From: Treponema zioleckii
GTDB lineage: Bacteria; Spirochaetota; Spirochaetia; Treponematales; Treponemataceae
NCBI RefSeq assembly: GCF_014737315.1
Contig: NZ_JPUF01000016.1
Span: 1 to 58,371 of the forward strand
Direction of reading: 5' to 3'
DNA: 58,371 nt
Positions 8,090 to 17,234 of this stretch are shown piece by piece (the first letter of the stretch is position 1; each line of letters starts with the position of its first letter). The notes under the pieces are model-generated. The model did not search any database, was not told the origin of the DNA, and saw only the letters and a list, made by a program, of their open reading frames with translations. Made by a program: the position numbers and the translations under genes.

Positions 8090-9556
8090 TTAATTTTTGG
8101 TTATGACAGCGGCATAAGTATGAGTGCTAGTAAAGTCACTGCTGAATGCAACACAGGTTATTTGACAACTTTCGTTTTCCGGAAGTTCTTCATATAAGAT
8201 AGTGAAAGTTGTGCCTGTGGCCGAGTTTCCGTTGTATGACCAAATGTATTGCACCATTTCGGTGTCAGAGGCGGTAAAGATTATTCCTGTCTCTGTGTAC
8301 GAATATTCTACAGAAAGTGAGTTTGTCTTTACGTCTACACTAGCTCCTGTTGGTGTCCATTGTGCGTAAAGCGTTTTTTCGCTTGTTGTTGAGAATTCTG
8401 CTCCGTCCGAATAGGAAGTGCCTGAGCCGTCGGCGGCTGTGTTCCATCCTGCAAAGATATGGCCAGATTTTGTAAAGGCGCTGTTTTCGTTTGCAAGGTC
8501 GCTTATTAGAGGCAGGTTTTGTGCTTGTCCCCAGCGGAATTCGCGTTCAATACTTTCTGAGTTTGATTGAAAATGTACCGTGAGTGGAATCCAATCCCAT
8601 TGCGCTGTAAGCGTTGCGTCTTCGTTCGGGTAATTGCCTTCATCTAATGTGGCTTCGTCACCGTACCAGCATTGGCGGTTTCCGTCGGAACTTGTCCATT
8701 GCCAGCTACTGAACTGCTTTCCTTCCTCAGAAATTGTGAACGTGCATTTTGGCAGCTGGTCGCCGACGGTTACGTTTTCGAGTGCGTCCATTGTGCCGGA
8801 ACCTTCGCCTGGGTCAAAAGTGATTTTGATTTTGTCTTTTAGCCACAATGCATAAAGTCGAATCGTTTCTTCGTCGGTTGTCGTCAGATTGAAAATTTCT
8901 GCTCCGTTTCGCAAATCTGGAACTGTCGAATTCGTATTTTGGTTTCTGAGCCAGCCGTTAAAAATGTAGCCGTTGCGGGTGAATGGATTTGCTTCGAGAG
9001 TGCCTGCCGTGTCGTAGGTGAAAGGGTACGGTTCCGTCTCGGGGTAATTAATATCGTCTTTTGTGAAATAGCCGCCGTTTCCGTCGAGGATAATGTAATA
9101 GGTAATCGGATTCCATTCGTTAACGTAAAAAGTTGCCGGGGCCGAGGTTACGAGAATTTTTTGAATGACGTTTGATTCATTCTCTCCGTCATCTGTGGTG
9201 TAAGAGATATTTTCTGGTAAATCCGTGCTTAGTGTGAGCGGATTGTTGTAGAAAAGCCATCCGTTGATTTTGTAGCCCTCTTTTAGCTTCGCGAATTTAG
9301 AGTTTTTTGTGGAAGGCAAAGTGTCTTTTGTGAGCGTTTCGCCAATTTCGTAGCTTTGAGAAACGCTTGCAGTCTCGCTGTTTTCATCAGGATTTTCTGC
9401 GTAAAAAGTGTATATGGTCGAAAAAACGTCTTCCAAATCGTCTTTTAAGCCGTCTCCGCACGAGGTGAGCGTTAGGGCAAAACTCGCTGCAAGCAGGGCA
9501 AGGGAGATTTTTAAGACAGTCGAGAATGTGCGAAAAGTTTTTCTTTCATTTTTCAT
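8090..9556 (-). CDS. Lipoprotein with InlB/Flg_new-type repeats
   Basis: The 488-residue precursor has a lipoprotein signal ending in LTSC near residue 32, so it should be anchored in a membrane facing the periplasm or outside. The mature part has at least three or four Listeria-Bacteroides (InlB B-repeat) modules, recognisable by GYKINGWL, GYIFNGWLRNQ and SGHIFAGWNTAADGSGTSY, often followed by LYA(L/Q)W. A final Ig-like segment ends the protein. Such repeats are common in surface adhesins and mediate protein contacts. ATG 9556 was chosen because AGGAGG precedes it at ideal distance; a longer frame upstream overlaps the preceding gene. It is the last gene of the minus-strand operon, 13 nt after its neighbour. 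Confidence 0.85.
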   Translation of the reverse strand: MKNERKTFRTFSTVLKISLALLAASFALTLTSCGDGLKDDLEDVFSTIYTFYAENPDENSETASVSQSYEIGETLTKDTLPSTKNSKFAKLKEGYKINGWLFYNNPLTLSTDLPENISYTTDDGENESNVIQKILVTSAPATFYVNEWNPITYYIILDGNGGYFTKDDINYPETEPYPFTYDTAGTLEANPFTRNGYIFNGWLRNQNTNSTVPDLRNGAEIFNLTTTDEETIRLYALWLKDKIKITFDPGEGSGTMDALENVTVGDQLPKCTFTISEEGKQFSSWQWTSSDGNRQCWYGDEATLDEGNYPNEDATLTAQWDWIPLTVHFQSNSESIEREFRWGQAQNLPLISDLANENSAFTKSGHIFAGWNTAADGSGTSYSDGAEFSTTSEKTLYAQWTPTGASVDVKTNSLSVEYSYTETGIIFTASDTEMVQYIWSYNGNSATGTTFTILYEELPENESCQITCVAFSSDFTSTHTYAAVITKN

Positions 9557-9569
9557 AAAAATCCTCCTT

Positions 9570-11102
9570 TTAAAATCTGAATCCTGCACAAATGAATGGT
9601 TGTACGAATCCCATTTGCGAACTTCCGCCAAAAACGTGGGTAAAGTTTACGCCTGCCTCAAAAACAAGAAATTTCCACGGCGTAAAAAATACTGAACTTT
9701 CGGCGGTGACTAGCGGATAGCAATAAGTCTTGTCGTCCGGGGAAGGTCTGTCCGAAACGGAGTGATATTTCATCTGCCGCTTCATAACGTCCAAGCCAAG
9801 ACCGCCTTTTGCCGCGAAGAACATTTTGCTGTACAGTTTGCGATGCCACACGAATTTTAAGTCAAACGTCGAAAAAATGAATTTTGAGCTTAGTAAGTCT
9901 GTGTCATTGTTTAGTTCCGCTCCAAAATTGCAGGCAATCTCAAGACCGTACTTGTTCGAGTCGTTTTTTATCGGCAAAAAGGCAACCTTAAAATGCGGAG
10001 AGAAGGTCGAAGTTTTGTCGAAATAGTCTTTTAGTGTTGAATCATAAAGATTATTTTCAAAAATCAGTCCCGCCTCAAAAATAACGTCCTTCCATTTGTA
10101 CGGGTGAGCTTTTTTCCATTCTTCGCGCTCGCGTTTTTTTGCAGCTTTTTCTTCGGCAATGCGACGTTTTTCTTCTTCGAGACGTGCCTTTTCCGCCGCT
10201 TTCTGCTCGGCTTTTAGTCGTTCTTCTTCCGCTATTCGGGCAAGCTCCGCGTCTCGGCGTTCCTGCTCCAGGCGGGCAGCTTCCTCTTCTTTTTGAATTC
10301 GCTCGCGTTCAGCCTGGGCGGCTTCATCGCGTTCCTTTTCGATTTTGTCTGCGAGCGCGATTTTTTCCTCGTTCGCTTTTATGTATTCATCATAGGTCGC
10401 TTTTGCCTCGTTTCGACCGTTTTCTTTTTCTTCTTCGCGGATTTTTAAAACTTCTTCTTGGGTGTAAAGTTTTTTGCCTTCAATTACGATTTCGTCCGAA
10501 ATGGTTGAAAGCCCGCTGGCATTCGTTATTTTGAGTCGCCATTTTCCTGGCGGAACGTCCTTAAAATCAAGATGAGTAACTGCTTGTGTTTCTGAGTCGC
10601 TTAAAGGCATTTTTATTTTGTCTTCCGAAGAAATTTTTCCTGTAAGAGAATCGCTCACAAGTTCGAATTTTGAATTCTGATTAACGTCGGTTATGTCCAC
10701 GTTCAGCGAAACGGTGTTGTCTTCCGCCTGAATCTGAACGTTTTTTTCGAGTGAGTTGATTTTTGGCGTGCTGGCTTTGTAAATTTCAAATTCTGTCCAC
10801 GGGCTAAGGCTCGTTTGCTTGCCCAAAAAATCGTATGCGTAAACGCGGTAGCGATATTTTCCGTGGGTGAGCGAAAGATTTTCAGAAGTCTCTTCGGTTT
10901 TTATGAACTGAAGTTTGCCTGTCGTAAGGTTTTCGATTTCAACTTTGTATTCCAGCGCATTTGCATTGCTCTTCCACTCGATTTTTTGTTCGAAGGTTTG
11001 TTCTGCCGCCGTGAGCGCAGTTTTTGTGCAGAGTGCAAAAAAAGCAAAAATGAGAAAAAATTTTGTATGGCTGGAAGAAAAATTTTTGATTTTAATTTCC
11101 AT
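9570..11102 (-). CDS. Envelope protein: FnIII-like head, coiled coil, C-terminal beta-barrel
   Basis: The 510-residue protein has a signal peptide (ends near residue 32, TALTAAEQ). A fibronectin-III-like region (WKSNANALEYKVEIENL) follows, then a second beta-rich domain, a highly charged helix at about residues 220-340 (repeats such as ARLEQERRDAELARIAEEE), and a C-terminal region of alternating strands ending in Phe (CAGFRF), as in outer-membrane beta-barrels. The charged helix resembles TolA-like spacers and could span the periplasm. The start has GGAGATAATGT before it and overlaps the end of the FecR gene by 11 nt, implying translational coupling. The exact function is not recognised. Confidence 0.75.
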   Translation of the reverse strand: MEIKIKNFSSSHTKFFLIFAFFALCTKTALTAAEQTFEQKIEWKSNANALEYKVEIENLTTGKLQFIKTEETSENLSLTHGKYRYRVYAYDFLGKQTSLSPWTEFEIYKASTPKINSLEKNVQIQAEDNTVSLNVDITDVNQNSKFELVSDSLTGKISSEDKIKMPLSDSETQAVTHLDFKDVPPGKWRLKITNASGLSTISDEIVIEGKKLYTQEEVLKIREEEKENGRNEAKATYDEYIKANEEKIALADKIEKERDEAAQAERERIQKEEEAARLEQERRDAELARIAEEERLKAEQKAAEKARLEEEKRRIAEEKAAKKREREEWKKAHPYKWKDVIFEAGLIFENNLYDSTLKDYFDKTSTFSPHFKVAFLPIKNDSNKYGLEIACNFGAELNNDTDLLSSKFIFSTFDLKFVWHRKLYSKMFFAAKGGLGLDVMKRQMKYHSVSDRPSPDDKTYCYPLVTAESSVFFTPWKFLVFEAGVNFTHVFGGSSQMGFVQPFICAGFRF

Positions 11103-13866
11103 ACATTATCTCCGGTTGAACGCCTTCTACGTTTGTTGGGGAATCAAAGTCGATTTTAAATACGTGCGACGAAGCTGGGCCTGACTGTTCCAAATATCCG
11201 TCTTTTGCGTAAGAGAATGGCGTTACGGTCCATTCAAATGTGCCTAGCTCAAAAATCGACAGATCTTTTATGAGCACGGAAGTTCCTTTGGTGTTTTTTA
11301 CAGTGTGAACGGCTTTTCCGCGTTTGCCGGCTGTTTTCTTGTAGAGCGTAAAGTTGTATGCCGTCGCGCCGGAAACTTCCTGCCAGTTGAATTCAATTAC
11401 GCGGTGACTCTTTAAATACGCACCGTCCATTATAAAATCCTGAGCCGGGGCGTCGAGGACAGGGGCGTGCAAAGCCGGAATTTCTTCGATTACGAATTTC
11501 ATTGGCTTTGAGTCGATTGGTATTCCCTTTACGGAGGCAAGGACTTTCCATGTGTAAGAGCCTTTTGTGAGGCGCGAAATTGATGCTGTGTTTTTTGAGG
11601 TTTTTATAGATTTTACCACGGTTTCACTTCCGTTTTTGTTCAGTTTTGAAAGCACGAGCGTGTATGTTGAGGCTTGCTCCCGTCCTGGTGCCCACGAGAA
11701 TACTGTCGGAGAGCGGAGTGCCGAAAGTCCAGGAATAGCCGCGCCGTCTGACGGGGACTGCGGAATGATAATCGAAGGCGCACGCACTGTAAAGTTGACT
11801 TGCGTTGCCGCCGAAATTCTTGTTTCGCTTGCGACAGACTGCAAAAGTCCGACATAAGAGCCTTCTTCAAGAACGACGCTCGTGTTCGTTTCTGCAATTC
11901 CTGGGAGAGTTTTTACCACTTCGCCAGAATCCTTGCAAATTTTTAGTTTGTAAGATTTTGCTTCCGAAACGCCTGCCCACGAAATCATCAGCGGTTCGCT
12001 GTTGTAGCTGACGAGTTCCTGATTTGGGCGAGGCGAAATAAAGTCCGGCGGAGCGATTTCTGCAAGAACGGTGAACATTCTGCTCTGCGAAAAGTCTGAT
12101 GCCGTTCCGCTTGAATTTCTTACGCCAACTCGCCACCAATAATTTCCTGAAGAAAGGCTAAGGTTGTCGATAACAGAGGCGGAAGAATTTTTTTCGACGA
12201 CGATGTTCGAGAAATTTGAATTTGAAGAAATCTGCATTACCGAAGTGGTTGAGCTTTCATCGTAGTCGTCCGAGAGTTTCCACATGAACGCAGTTGCAGG
12301 CAGTTTTGAGCCATCAACCAAAAAATCTTCCGGCGGATAAACCAGTTTGTTGTCCTGCGGAATGTATCTTGTAACCCTAAATGAGCGGATTTCTGATTCT
12401 GGAGTCAAATCTTTTGAGTCTGATGATTTTCTGCGGACTTTCCAGTAATAAGTTCCGTCACGAAGCTCATGCGGGGCAAATTCGTGTGCGTAGCGAGTGT
12501 CCGCAATTTCCTTCGAGTAGACAATGTTTGTAAAATCCATGTCGCGGGCAATAAAAAAGTCGTATTTTGCGTTTTTGAGTTCTGATTTCCAGATGAAATT
12601 CGTGTTGATATTTTCTTTGTAAACGATTTTTGCGTTTTCTGCCGGAGAAGAAAGTTCTGGTCGGTTCATTTCTTGATTTTTGAGCACTTCAAATTCATAA
12701 ACGTCACTTTTTCCGGCGTAGCCTAAATTTCCCAGAGAATAATACGGAGACACTTGCCACCAGTAAGTTCCTTCTTGGAGGTTGTCCAAGCTCAAAAAAG
12801 TTCCTTTGATTTCTGAATCGTAGACGATTTCGCGCATATTTTTTGCGGTGGAAACGACGAGTCTGTAGCGTTCGGCATGTTCGTTCCCGTTCCAGCGGAA
12901 AGTGATTCTTGGAAGATCTTTCCTGTATTTAAAGACGCTTTTTTGTGCAGGGGAGATTCCTTTGGCGTTTGAAATTCCTTCGATTGTCACTTTGCCTTCA
13001 ATCGGTCTGTTTTTTGAGTTTTCGGTAAAGACTCTCCAAAAGCACGTCCCGTTCGGAAAGTCCACTTCCGCGCTGGAAAGATTTTTTATTTCCTGTACCG
13101 AGTTGATTGTAGAAAAATCTCTTGTTGATGAAGTTTGAATCGTAACCGTTTCACCAGCCTTCGAATTCCAGTCAAAACGTACAGGAGTTTTTTCTTTTGT
13201 TATATTGAGAAGTTTTAGCGTTTTTGGCGGATAGAGAATTGTGAGCGAATTTCGCTGAATCTCTTTTCCTTTTGCGATGTTTGCGGACTCTCCGTTTTTA
13301 AGTTCGGCAACTTCGCCGCTTTCGGTGGTGAGCGTTGCGTTGCCTGATTTTACTTCTACGTTGTGCGTGCCCGTTGTGGCATCGTTTGTGGCCGAAAGTG
13401 AACTTCCTGCATCCACGTTGATTAGCGAACCGTCATCAAATTTTACTTCAAGGCCGGAAGTTGCGCTCGTTGAGTCAATCTGAATGTCGCCGCCTGCGAT
13501 TGCGATTTGAATTCCGCCGTCGGCATTAGTTCCCATCTGAATCATTGTGCTTTCGCTCAGTTCAAGATGAACGGTTCCGTTCAAAAGTTCGAGCGATGCA
13601 TGTGCCAGTTCCGCGGTTTTGATTGTATCGCCATAATAAAGTTTTGTTTCGTTGGCAATACGTTCCCAAACAACACGGTCGTCAAATTTTCTTTGGACAA
13701 TGTTTTCTTTGAACGAGATTTTGCCAATTTCATTTTTGTCGGTGCGAATCGTGTAGCGGTTTAAATCCTGCCAGAAAAGATACAAAAAAAATAATGCGAC
13801 AGAAAGGCAGAACGTTACGACCACAAAATCACGGATTTGCGACTTGAATTTTGTTCTCTTCTGCAT
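11092..13866 (-). CDS. FecR-domain protein with seven fibronectin-III-like modules
   Basis: The 924-residue protein has a single membrane anchor near residues 12-32. A FecR-like domain of short beta repeats follows (WERIANETKLYYGDTIKT, HLELSESTMIQMG, INVDAGSSL) at about 45-210. Then come seven FnIII-like modules, each ending in a W-V/W-R motif: CFWRVF, TYWWQVSP, TYYWKVRR, NYWWRVGV, SYTWKVL and TFEWTVTP, plus a weaker fifth (residues roughly 230-910). FecR domains in this arrangement probably bind surface polysaccharide or peptidoglycan rather than relay iron signals. The gene lies directly after the adenylate cyclase, overlapping it by 38 nt, and before the barrel protein, so the three likely act together at the envelope. 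Confidence 0.85.
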   Translation of the reverse strand: MQKRTKFKSQIRDFVVVTFCLSVALFFLYLFWQDLNRYTIRTDKNEIGKISFKENIVQRKFDDRVVWERIANETKLYYGDTIKTAELAHASLELLNGTVHLELSESTMIQMGTNADGGIQIAIAGGDIQIDSTSATSGLEVKFDDGSLINVDAGSSLSATNDATTGTHNVEVKSGNATLTTESGEVAELKNGESANIAKGKEIQRNSLTILYPPKTLKLLNITKEKTPVRFDWNSKAGETVTIQTSSTRDFSTINSVQEIKNLSSAEVDFPNGTCFWRVFTENSKNRPIEGKVTIEGISNAKGISPAQKSVFKYRKDLPRITFRWNGNEHAERYRLVVSTAKNMREIVYDSEIKGTFLSLDNLQEGTYWWQVSPYYSLGNLGYAGKSDVYEFEVLKNQEMNRPELSSPAENAKIVYKENINTNFIWKSELKNAKYDFFIARDMDFTNIVYSKEIADTRYAHEFAPHELRDGTYYWKVRRKSSDSKDLTPESEIRSFRVTRYIPQDNKLVYPPEDFLVDGSKLPATAFMWKLSDDYDESSTTSVMQISSNSNFSNIVVEKNSSASVIDNLSLSSGNYWWRVGVRNSSGTASDFSQSRMFTVLAEIAPPDFISPRPNQELVSYNSEPLMISWAGVSEAKSYKLKICKDSGEVVKTLPGIAETNTSVVLEEGSYVGLLQSVASETRISAATQVNFTVRAPSIIIPQSPSDGAAIPGLSALRSPTVFSWAPGREQASTYTLVLSKLNKNGSETVVKSIKTSKNTASISRLTKGSYTWKVLASVKGIPIDSKPMKFVIEEIPALHAPVLDAPAQDFIMDGAYLKSHRVIEFNWQEVSGATAYNFTLYKKTAGKRGKAVHTVKNTKGTSVLIKDLSIFELGTFEWTVTPFSYAKDGYLEQSGPASSHVFKIDFDSPTNVEGVQPEIMYGN

Positions 13867-16360
13867 CCAAATTTACCTTTTCAAAATCAGGAGTTTCGAT
13901 TCCGAGCAATTCACGAAGTTCTTTTAAAGTCTTCGGACCTGCCGGACCAACTGCTTTGTCACAGTCTGGGTCTATCGTAAATTCTTCGTCTTCTGACTTG
14001 AAGAATGCCTCCACGTCGAAATTCGGCATGTTTACAACACCGTAAAAATGCTGCTTTCCTTTTCCTTTAACTTCAAATTCAACAGGAATTTTTTCGACGA
14101 TGATTTCATTCAAAACGTTTTGCGGGCGGATAATAAAATTATTTTCCTTGCACCGAATGTAGTCTTTTTTGAGAATGTCGTATGTGTCTTGCGTAATCAG
14201 AATGTCCGTTCCGCACGGCTTGTTAGAGGCTTCCGCACGGCTGGCAAAATTTACGGCATCGCCAATCGACGTGAATTCCATTTTGTCGAACGAACCCATA
14301 AAGCCAACGGTCGCACGTCCGGAATTTAAGCCGGCTCCAATCCGAATGTGAGGTTTGTATTTTGCCAGCGGGTCGTTTCTGTGCGCCGCTGTGAATGCTT
14401 CTGCATCTTTGTTGTATTTCATAAGCGAGTATCTCATTGCGATGCAACAAGTTATGGCACTAAGAGCATCTTCCTTAACGTATTGTGCGTGAGCTTCTTC
14501 TTTTAGAATCTTTGTGACGGAATTCTCTTTTAACTTTTCCCAGTCCAATGTTTCGTTTCTAAGAACGCCCCAGGCCGCCATAATCGCGTCGCCTTCAAAT
14601 TTGTCTACGATTCCGCCGGTTTTGTTGATGCACGTGACCATTCGGCTCATGTAATCGTTCAAAAATCCGATGATTTCTGCCGCGCTGTGCTCTCCGAAGC
14701 GTTTTTTAAATCCGTCAGAAATCGCGGTGAATCCTCGAATGTCGCTGAAGAAAATCGTAATGTCTTTTAGGTGCGGATTAAAGTCGATTTTTTTTGTGAT
14801 TACGGCTTTTGTAACGCCCTTGTTTGTAAGCCTTGAGACTAGATTCAAAATATCGCGTTCATTTTTTGTGCTTCGTTCAAGGATACCGATTTCGTCCCGG
14901 CGTTTGTCTTTTAGTCTGTCAAAAAGCTTTGTGTTGAAGTTTCCCTTGTTTACCTCGTTTACGACTTCGGTGAGTTGCCCAAGCGGGAGGCTCAGGGATT
15001 TTGCGAAGAAATAAATGATAAGGATTGCAAGCGCGATTACCGCGAACATTATGTAAATGTTTCGGATTGTGATTCGTTTTATACCTTCGAGGACGATTGC
15101 AGTTTTTACCACTGTAATGACTCCGCCGTTTCCGAGACCGAGCCGCCTGAACGCGCCAATGTATTCTTCGTCGGTTTCGTCCTTGTAGTTGATTTGCCCG
15201 TTGTTTGATTTGCTTGAAAGCATTTCTTTTACGATTTTTGATTCTGACAAATCTGTTGCGGCGTTCATTTTTTCTATGTCGCTGTGAATCAAAGTGATTC
15301 CGTCGTTGTTCACGAGGAACGATTGGTTTATGCTGCCAACCGCATAGTTTTCGCTGATTCCTGCAGTTGAGTACAGGAATGCAACGAACGAGTCGTCGTT
15401 TTGGGCTGCTGAGCTTGCCGAAGTAGAAACAGAACCTGCCGGGCAAAAAATTGCGATGAGCGGAACGTTAAAGAACGGGCTTGCGTTCAGCATTTCGAAC
15501 GAGCCTTTTTTTGCTTTTTCGGCGGTTTCGCTTTCTTGCGACATGTAGGCTAGCACGTTTTCTTTAGGAATTTCGTTTGCCGCAATGAAGGTTTCGTTTG
15601 CGAACATAAAAGTTTTGTCGTCTTTGGAAAAAAATATTGCAGCAATTTCTCGGTTTCGCTTAAAGAACATAGATTCGATTTTTTGGATTCCGTTTTCGTT
15701 CGAAGATTCCGTTGAAATCAGGTCAAGGAACATGTTCACTGACGAAACGGCATTGTTTATGCGGCTTTCTGTGTCTGCGGTCGTGCGTGCGTTCATTGCG
15801 AGATTGTTTTCTTCCGCGTTCGAGCGCATGTCTGAAGTTACGAAGTAAGAGACAACGTAGGTTACGCTTCCAACCGCAAGGGCGAGGAGAAAAGAAATGA
15901 TGATTACAAGTTTTTCGCCAATCGGGTGCCGGATTTTTGTTTCTAGTTCAATCTGCTTTTTTTCTTTCTTTTCGAACTTTTCGTAAAGGCGTATCGCGTC
16001 TTTTTCGATTTTTAGGTTTGCTTTTTCGTCCGAAAGGAATTTTGCTATTTCGTCAGACCTTCGTGGCGCGCTTTTAGGTTCTTCAAGAACAAAATCGTTT
16101 CCGCTTAAAAGATTCGTGGATTTGTCCAAGACCGGAGCTGAATCTGTAGCTATTTTTGCAGCTGCGTCCGGGATTTTTTGAGAATGTTCGTTATTTGTGT
16201 GTTGTGCATTTTGGATTGGCTTTGTAGGACTTGCAGAAATCTTTTGTGCAGCAGTTTTTTGTTCCGTTTGAACAGGTTTTGCACTGTTTTCAGTTTTATT
16301 TTTTTGTCCTTGGAGAGAAACGTAATTTCCGTAGCCTAAGTTTTTATTTTCGTTTTCCAA
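13829..16360 (-). CDS. Transmembrane class III adenylate/guanylate cyclase with sensor domain
   Basis: This 843-residue protein makes a cyclic nucleotide in response to an external cue. The N-terminal 140 residues are polar and low in complexity. Membrane segments near 150-172 and 425-445 bracket a large periplasmic Cache-like sensor. A HAMP-type linker follows (LPLGQLTEVVNEVNKGNF), then the cyclase domain at about 525-735. It shows the metal-binding FFSDIRGFTAI, FEGDAIMAAWG, GLNSGRATVGFMG and GDAVNFASRAEA. The substrate preference cannot be read with certainty. The start is TTG with AGGAAGAA just upstream. It follows the DUF3261 gene by 9 nt and overlaps the FecR gene. Confidence 0.92.
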   Translation of the reverse strand: MENENKNLGYGNYVSLQGQKNKTENSAKPVQTEQKTAAQKISASPTKPIQNAQHTNNEHSQKIPDAAAKIATDSAPVLDKSTNLLSGNDFVLEEPKSAPRRSDEIAKFLSDEKANLKIEKDAIRLYEKFEKKEKKQIELETKIRHPIGEKLVIIISFLLALAVGSVTYVVSYFVTSDMRSNAEENNLAMNARTTADTESRINNAVSSVNMFLDLISTESSNENGIQKIESMFFKRNREIAAIFFSKDDKTFMFANETFIAANEIPKENVLAYMSQESETAEKAKKGSFEMLNASPFFNVPLIAIFCPAGSVSTSASSAAQNDDSFVAFLYSTAGISENYAVGSINQSFLVNNDGITLIHSDIEKMNAATDLSESKIVKEMLSSKSNNGQINYKDETDEEYIGAFRRLGLGNGGVITVVKTAIVLEGIKRITIRNIYIMFAVIALAILIIYFFAKSLSLPLGQLTEVVNEVNKGNFNTKLFDRLKDKRRDEIGILERSTKNERDILNLVSRLTNKGVTKAVITKKIDFNPHLKDITIFFSDIRGFTAISDGFKKRFGEHSAAEIIGFLNDYMSRMVTCINKTGGIVDKFEGDAIMAAWGVLRNETLDWEKLKENSVTKILKEEAHAQYVKEDALSAITCCIAMRYSLMKYNKDAEAFTAAHRNDPLAKYKPHIRIGAGLNSGRATVGFMGSFDKMEFTSIGDAVNFASRAEASNKPCGTDILITQDTYDILKKDYIRCKENNFIIRPQNVLNEIIVEKIPVEFEVKGKGKQHFYGVVNMPNFDVEAFFKSEDEEFTIDPDCDKAVGPAGPKTLKELRELLGIETPDFEKVNLDAEENKIQVANP

Positions 16361-16369
16361 ATTTTCTTC

Positions 16370-16972
16370 CTATTCATCAATTATCTTGGTGAATCTATAT
16401 TCATAACCCCTAAGTATATTGTCAATTTTAATTATATTTTCAGTTTTATCAATAAAAATACGTTCGATAATTTCCTTTTTTTTGAGGAGCTGGCGTTCCG
16501 TTTTTTGTTCTCCGGCATCTAATTCGCAAAAATCAAATCCGTATTTTGCGTAATGATTTTTTAGATTTTCTGGACTGGCAAAAGCGTTCTGCAAATCCAG
16601 AATGATGTATTCGGGTTTTAATTTTTTGGGGAAAAGCGAGCTTTGCACTTCCGCGCTAGTTCCGTCGTAATTTATTGTGCCCATTTCGATTCCAAAATTG
16701 TTCAGCAAGACTGCACTTATTTCGTTTTGATTGAGCGTAAGATAAACCGTTGCGGTGAGAGTTTTTCCGCCGTAAGTTCCCTCAAAAAGAAAATAATCAT
16801 CGATTTCTTCTAAAATTGAATCCGGCGGAAGCACGTCAACTCGGCTGGTGTTCGTAACAAACACTTTGCTCAAGCTGGATTTTTTTGCCTGATTTTTTGG
16901 CGTAGAAGCGCACCCAATCAGTTGAAGAGCAAACGTGCCGATGGTAAGCAAAAAGAAAATAAAATGTCGCAT
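16370..16972 (-). CDS. DUF3261-type lipoprotein
   Basis: The 200-residue precursor has a lipoprotein signal with LIGC at about residues 18-21. The body is beta-rich with FLFEGTYGGKTLTATVYL and LNQNEISAVLLNNFGIEMG, consistent with DUF3261 outer-membrane lipoproteins. These usually accompany a LolA-like protein and an MMPL exporter in aryl-polyene-type clusters, and the same pair lies just upstream here. ATG 16972 has GAGAGGAAA before it; a TTG at 16990 is a less likely start. A MITE separates it from the MMPL gene. The family assignment is from memory of motifs and context, so moderate. Confidence 0.65.
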   Translation of the reverse strand: MRHFIFFLLTIGTFALQLIGCASTPKNQAKKSSLSKVFVTNTSRVDVLPPDSILEEIDDYFLFEGTYGGKTLTATVYLTLNQNEISAVLLNNFGIEMGTINYDGTSAEVQSSLFPKKLKPEYIILDLQNAFASPENLKNHYAKYGFDFCELDAGEQKTERQLLKKKEIIERIFIDKTENIIKIDNILRGYEYRFTKIIDE

Positions 16973-17042
16973 AAACTGTTTTCCTCTCAAATTTTAGATG
17001 CCGAAATAAATTCGGCATGACGCATTATGGGCAAACAGACTA

Positions 17043-17184
17043 AAAAAATTGTCGGAACGAGAGCGAAAAAATGGCTTTTGTGAACGTTTGCAAGGTGAGC
17101 CGCTTTGCGGCGTTAATAATTTTCTTTACACCTTGCACCGCGTGAACAAAAACATTTTTTTCGTGGTAGTGCAGACAATTTTTT
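17043..17184 (-). mobile_element. MITE-like element, family A, copy 2
   Basis: This 142-bp copy of the 3395-3534 element lies in the opposite orientation, with the same perfect 11-bp ends. It sits in the 262-bp gap between the MMPL and DUF3261 genes, where it may have inserted into the operon. Partial REP-like arms flank it at 16998 and 17201. Confidence 0.75.
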
Positions 17185-17234
17185 ACACCTGTAAGTTTAT
17201 AATGTGGAATCCCTGATAGATTCGGCATGATGCA

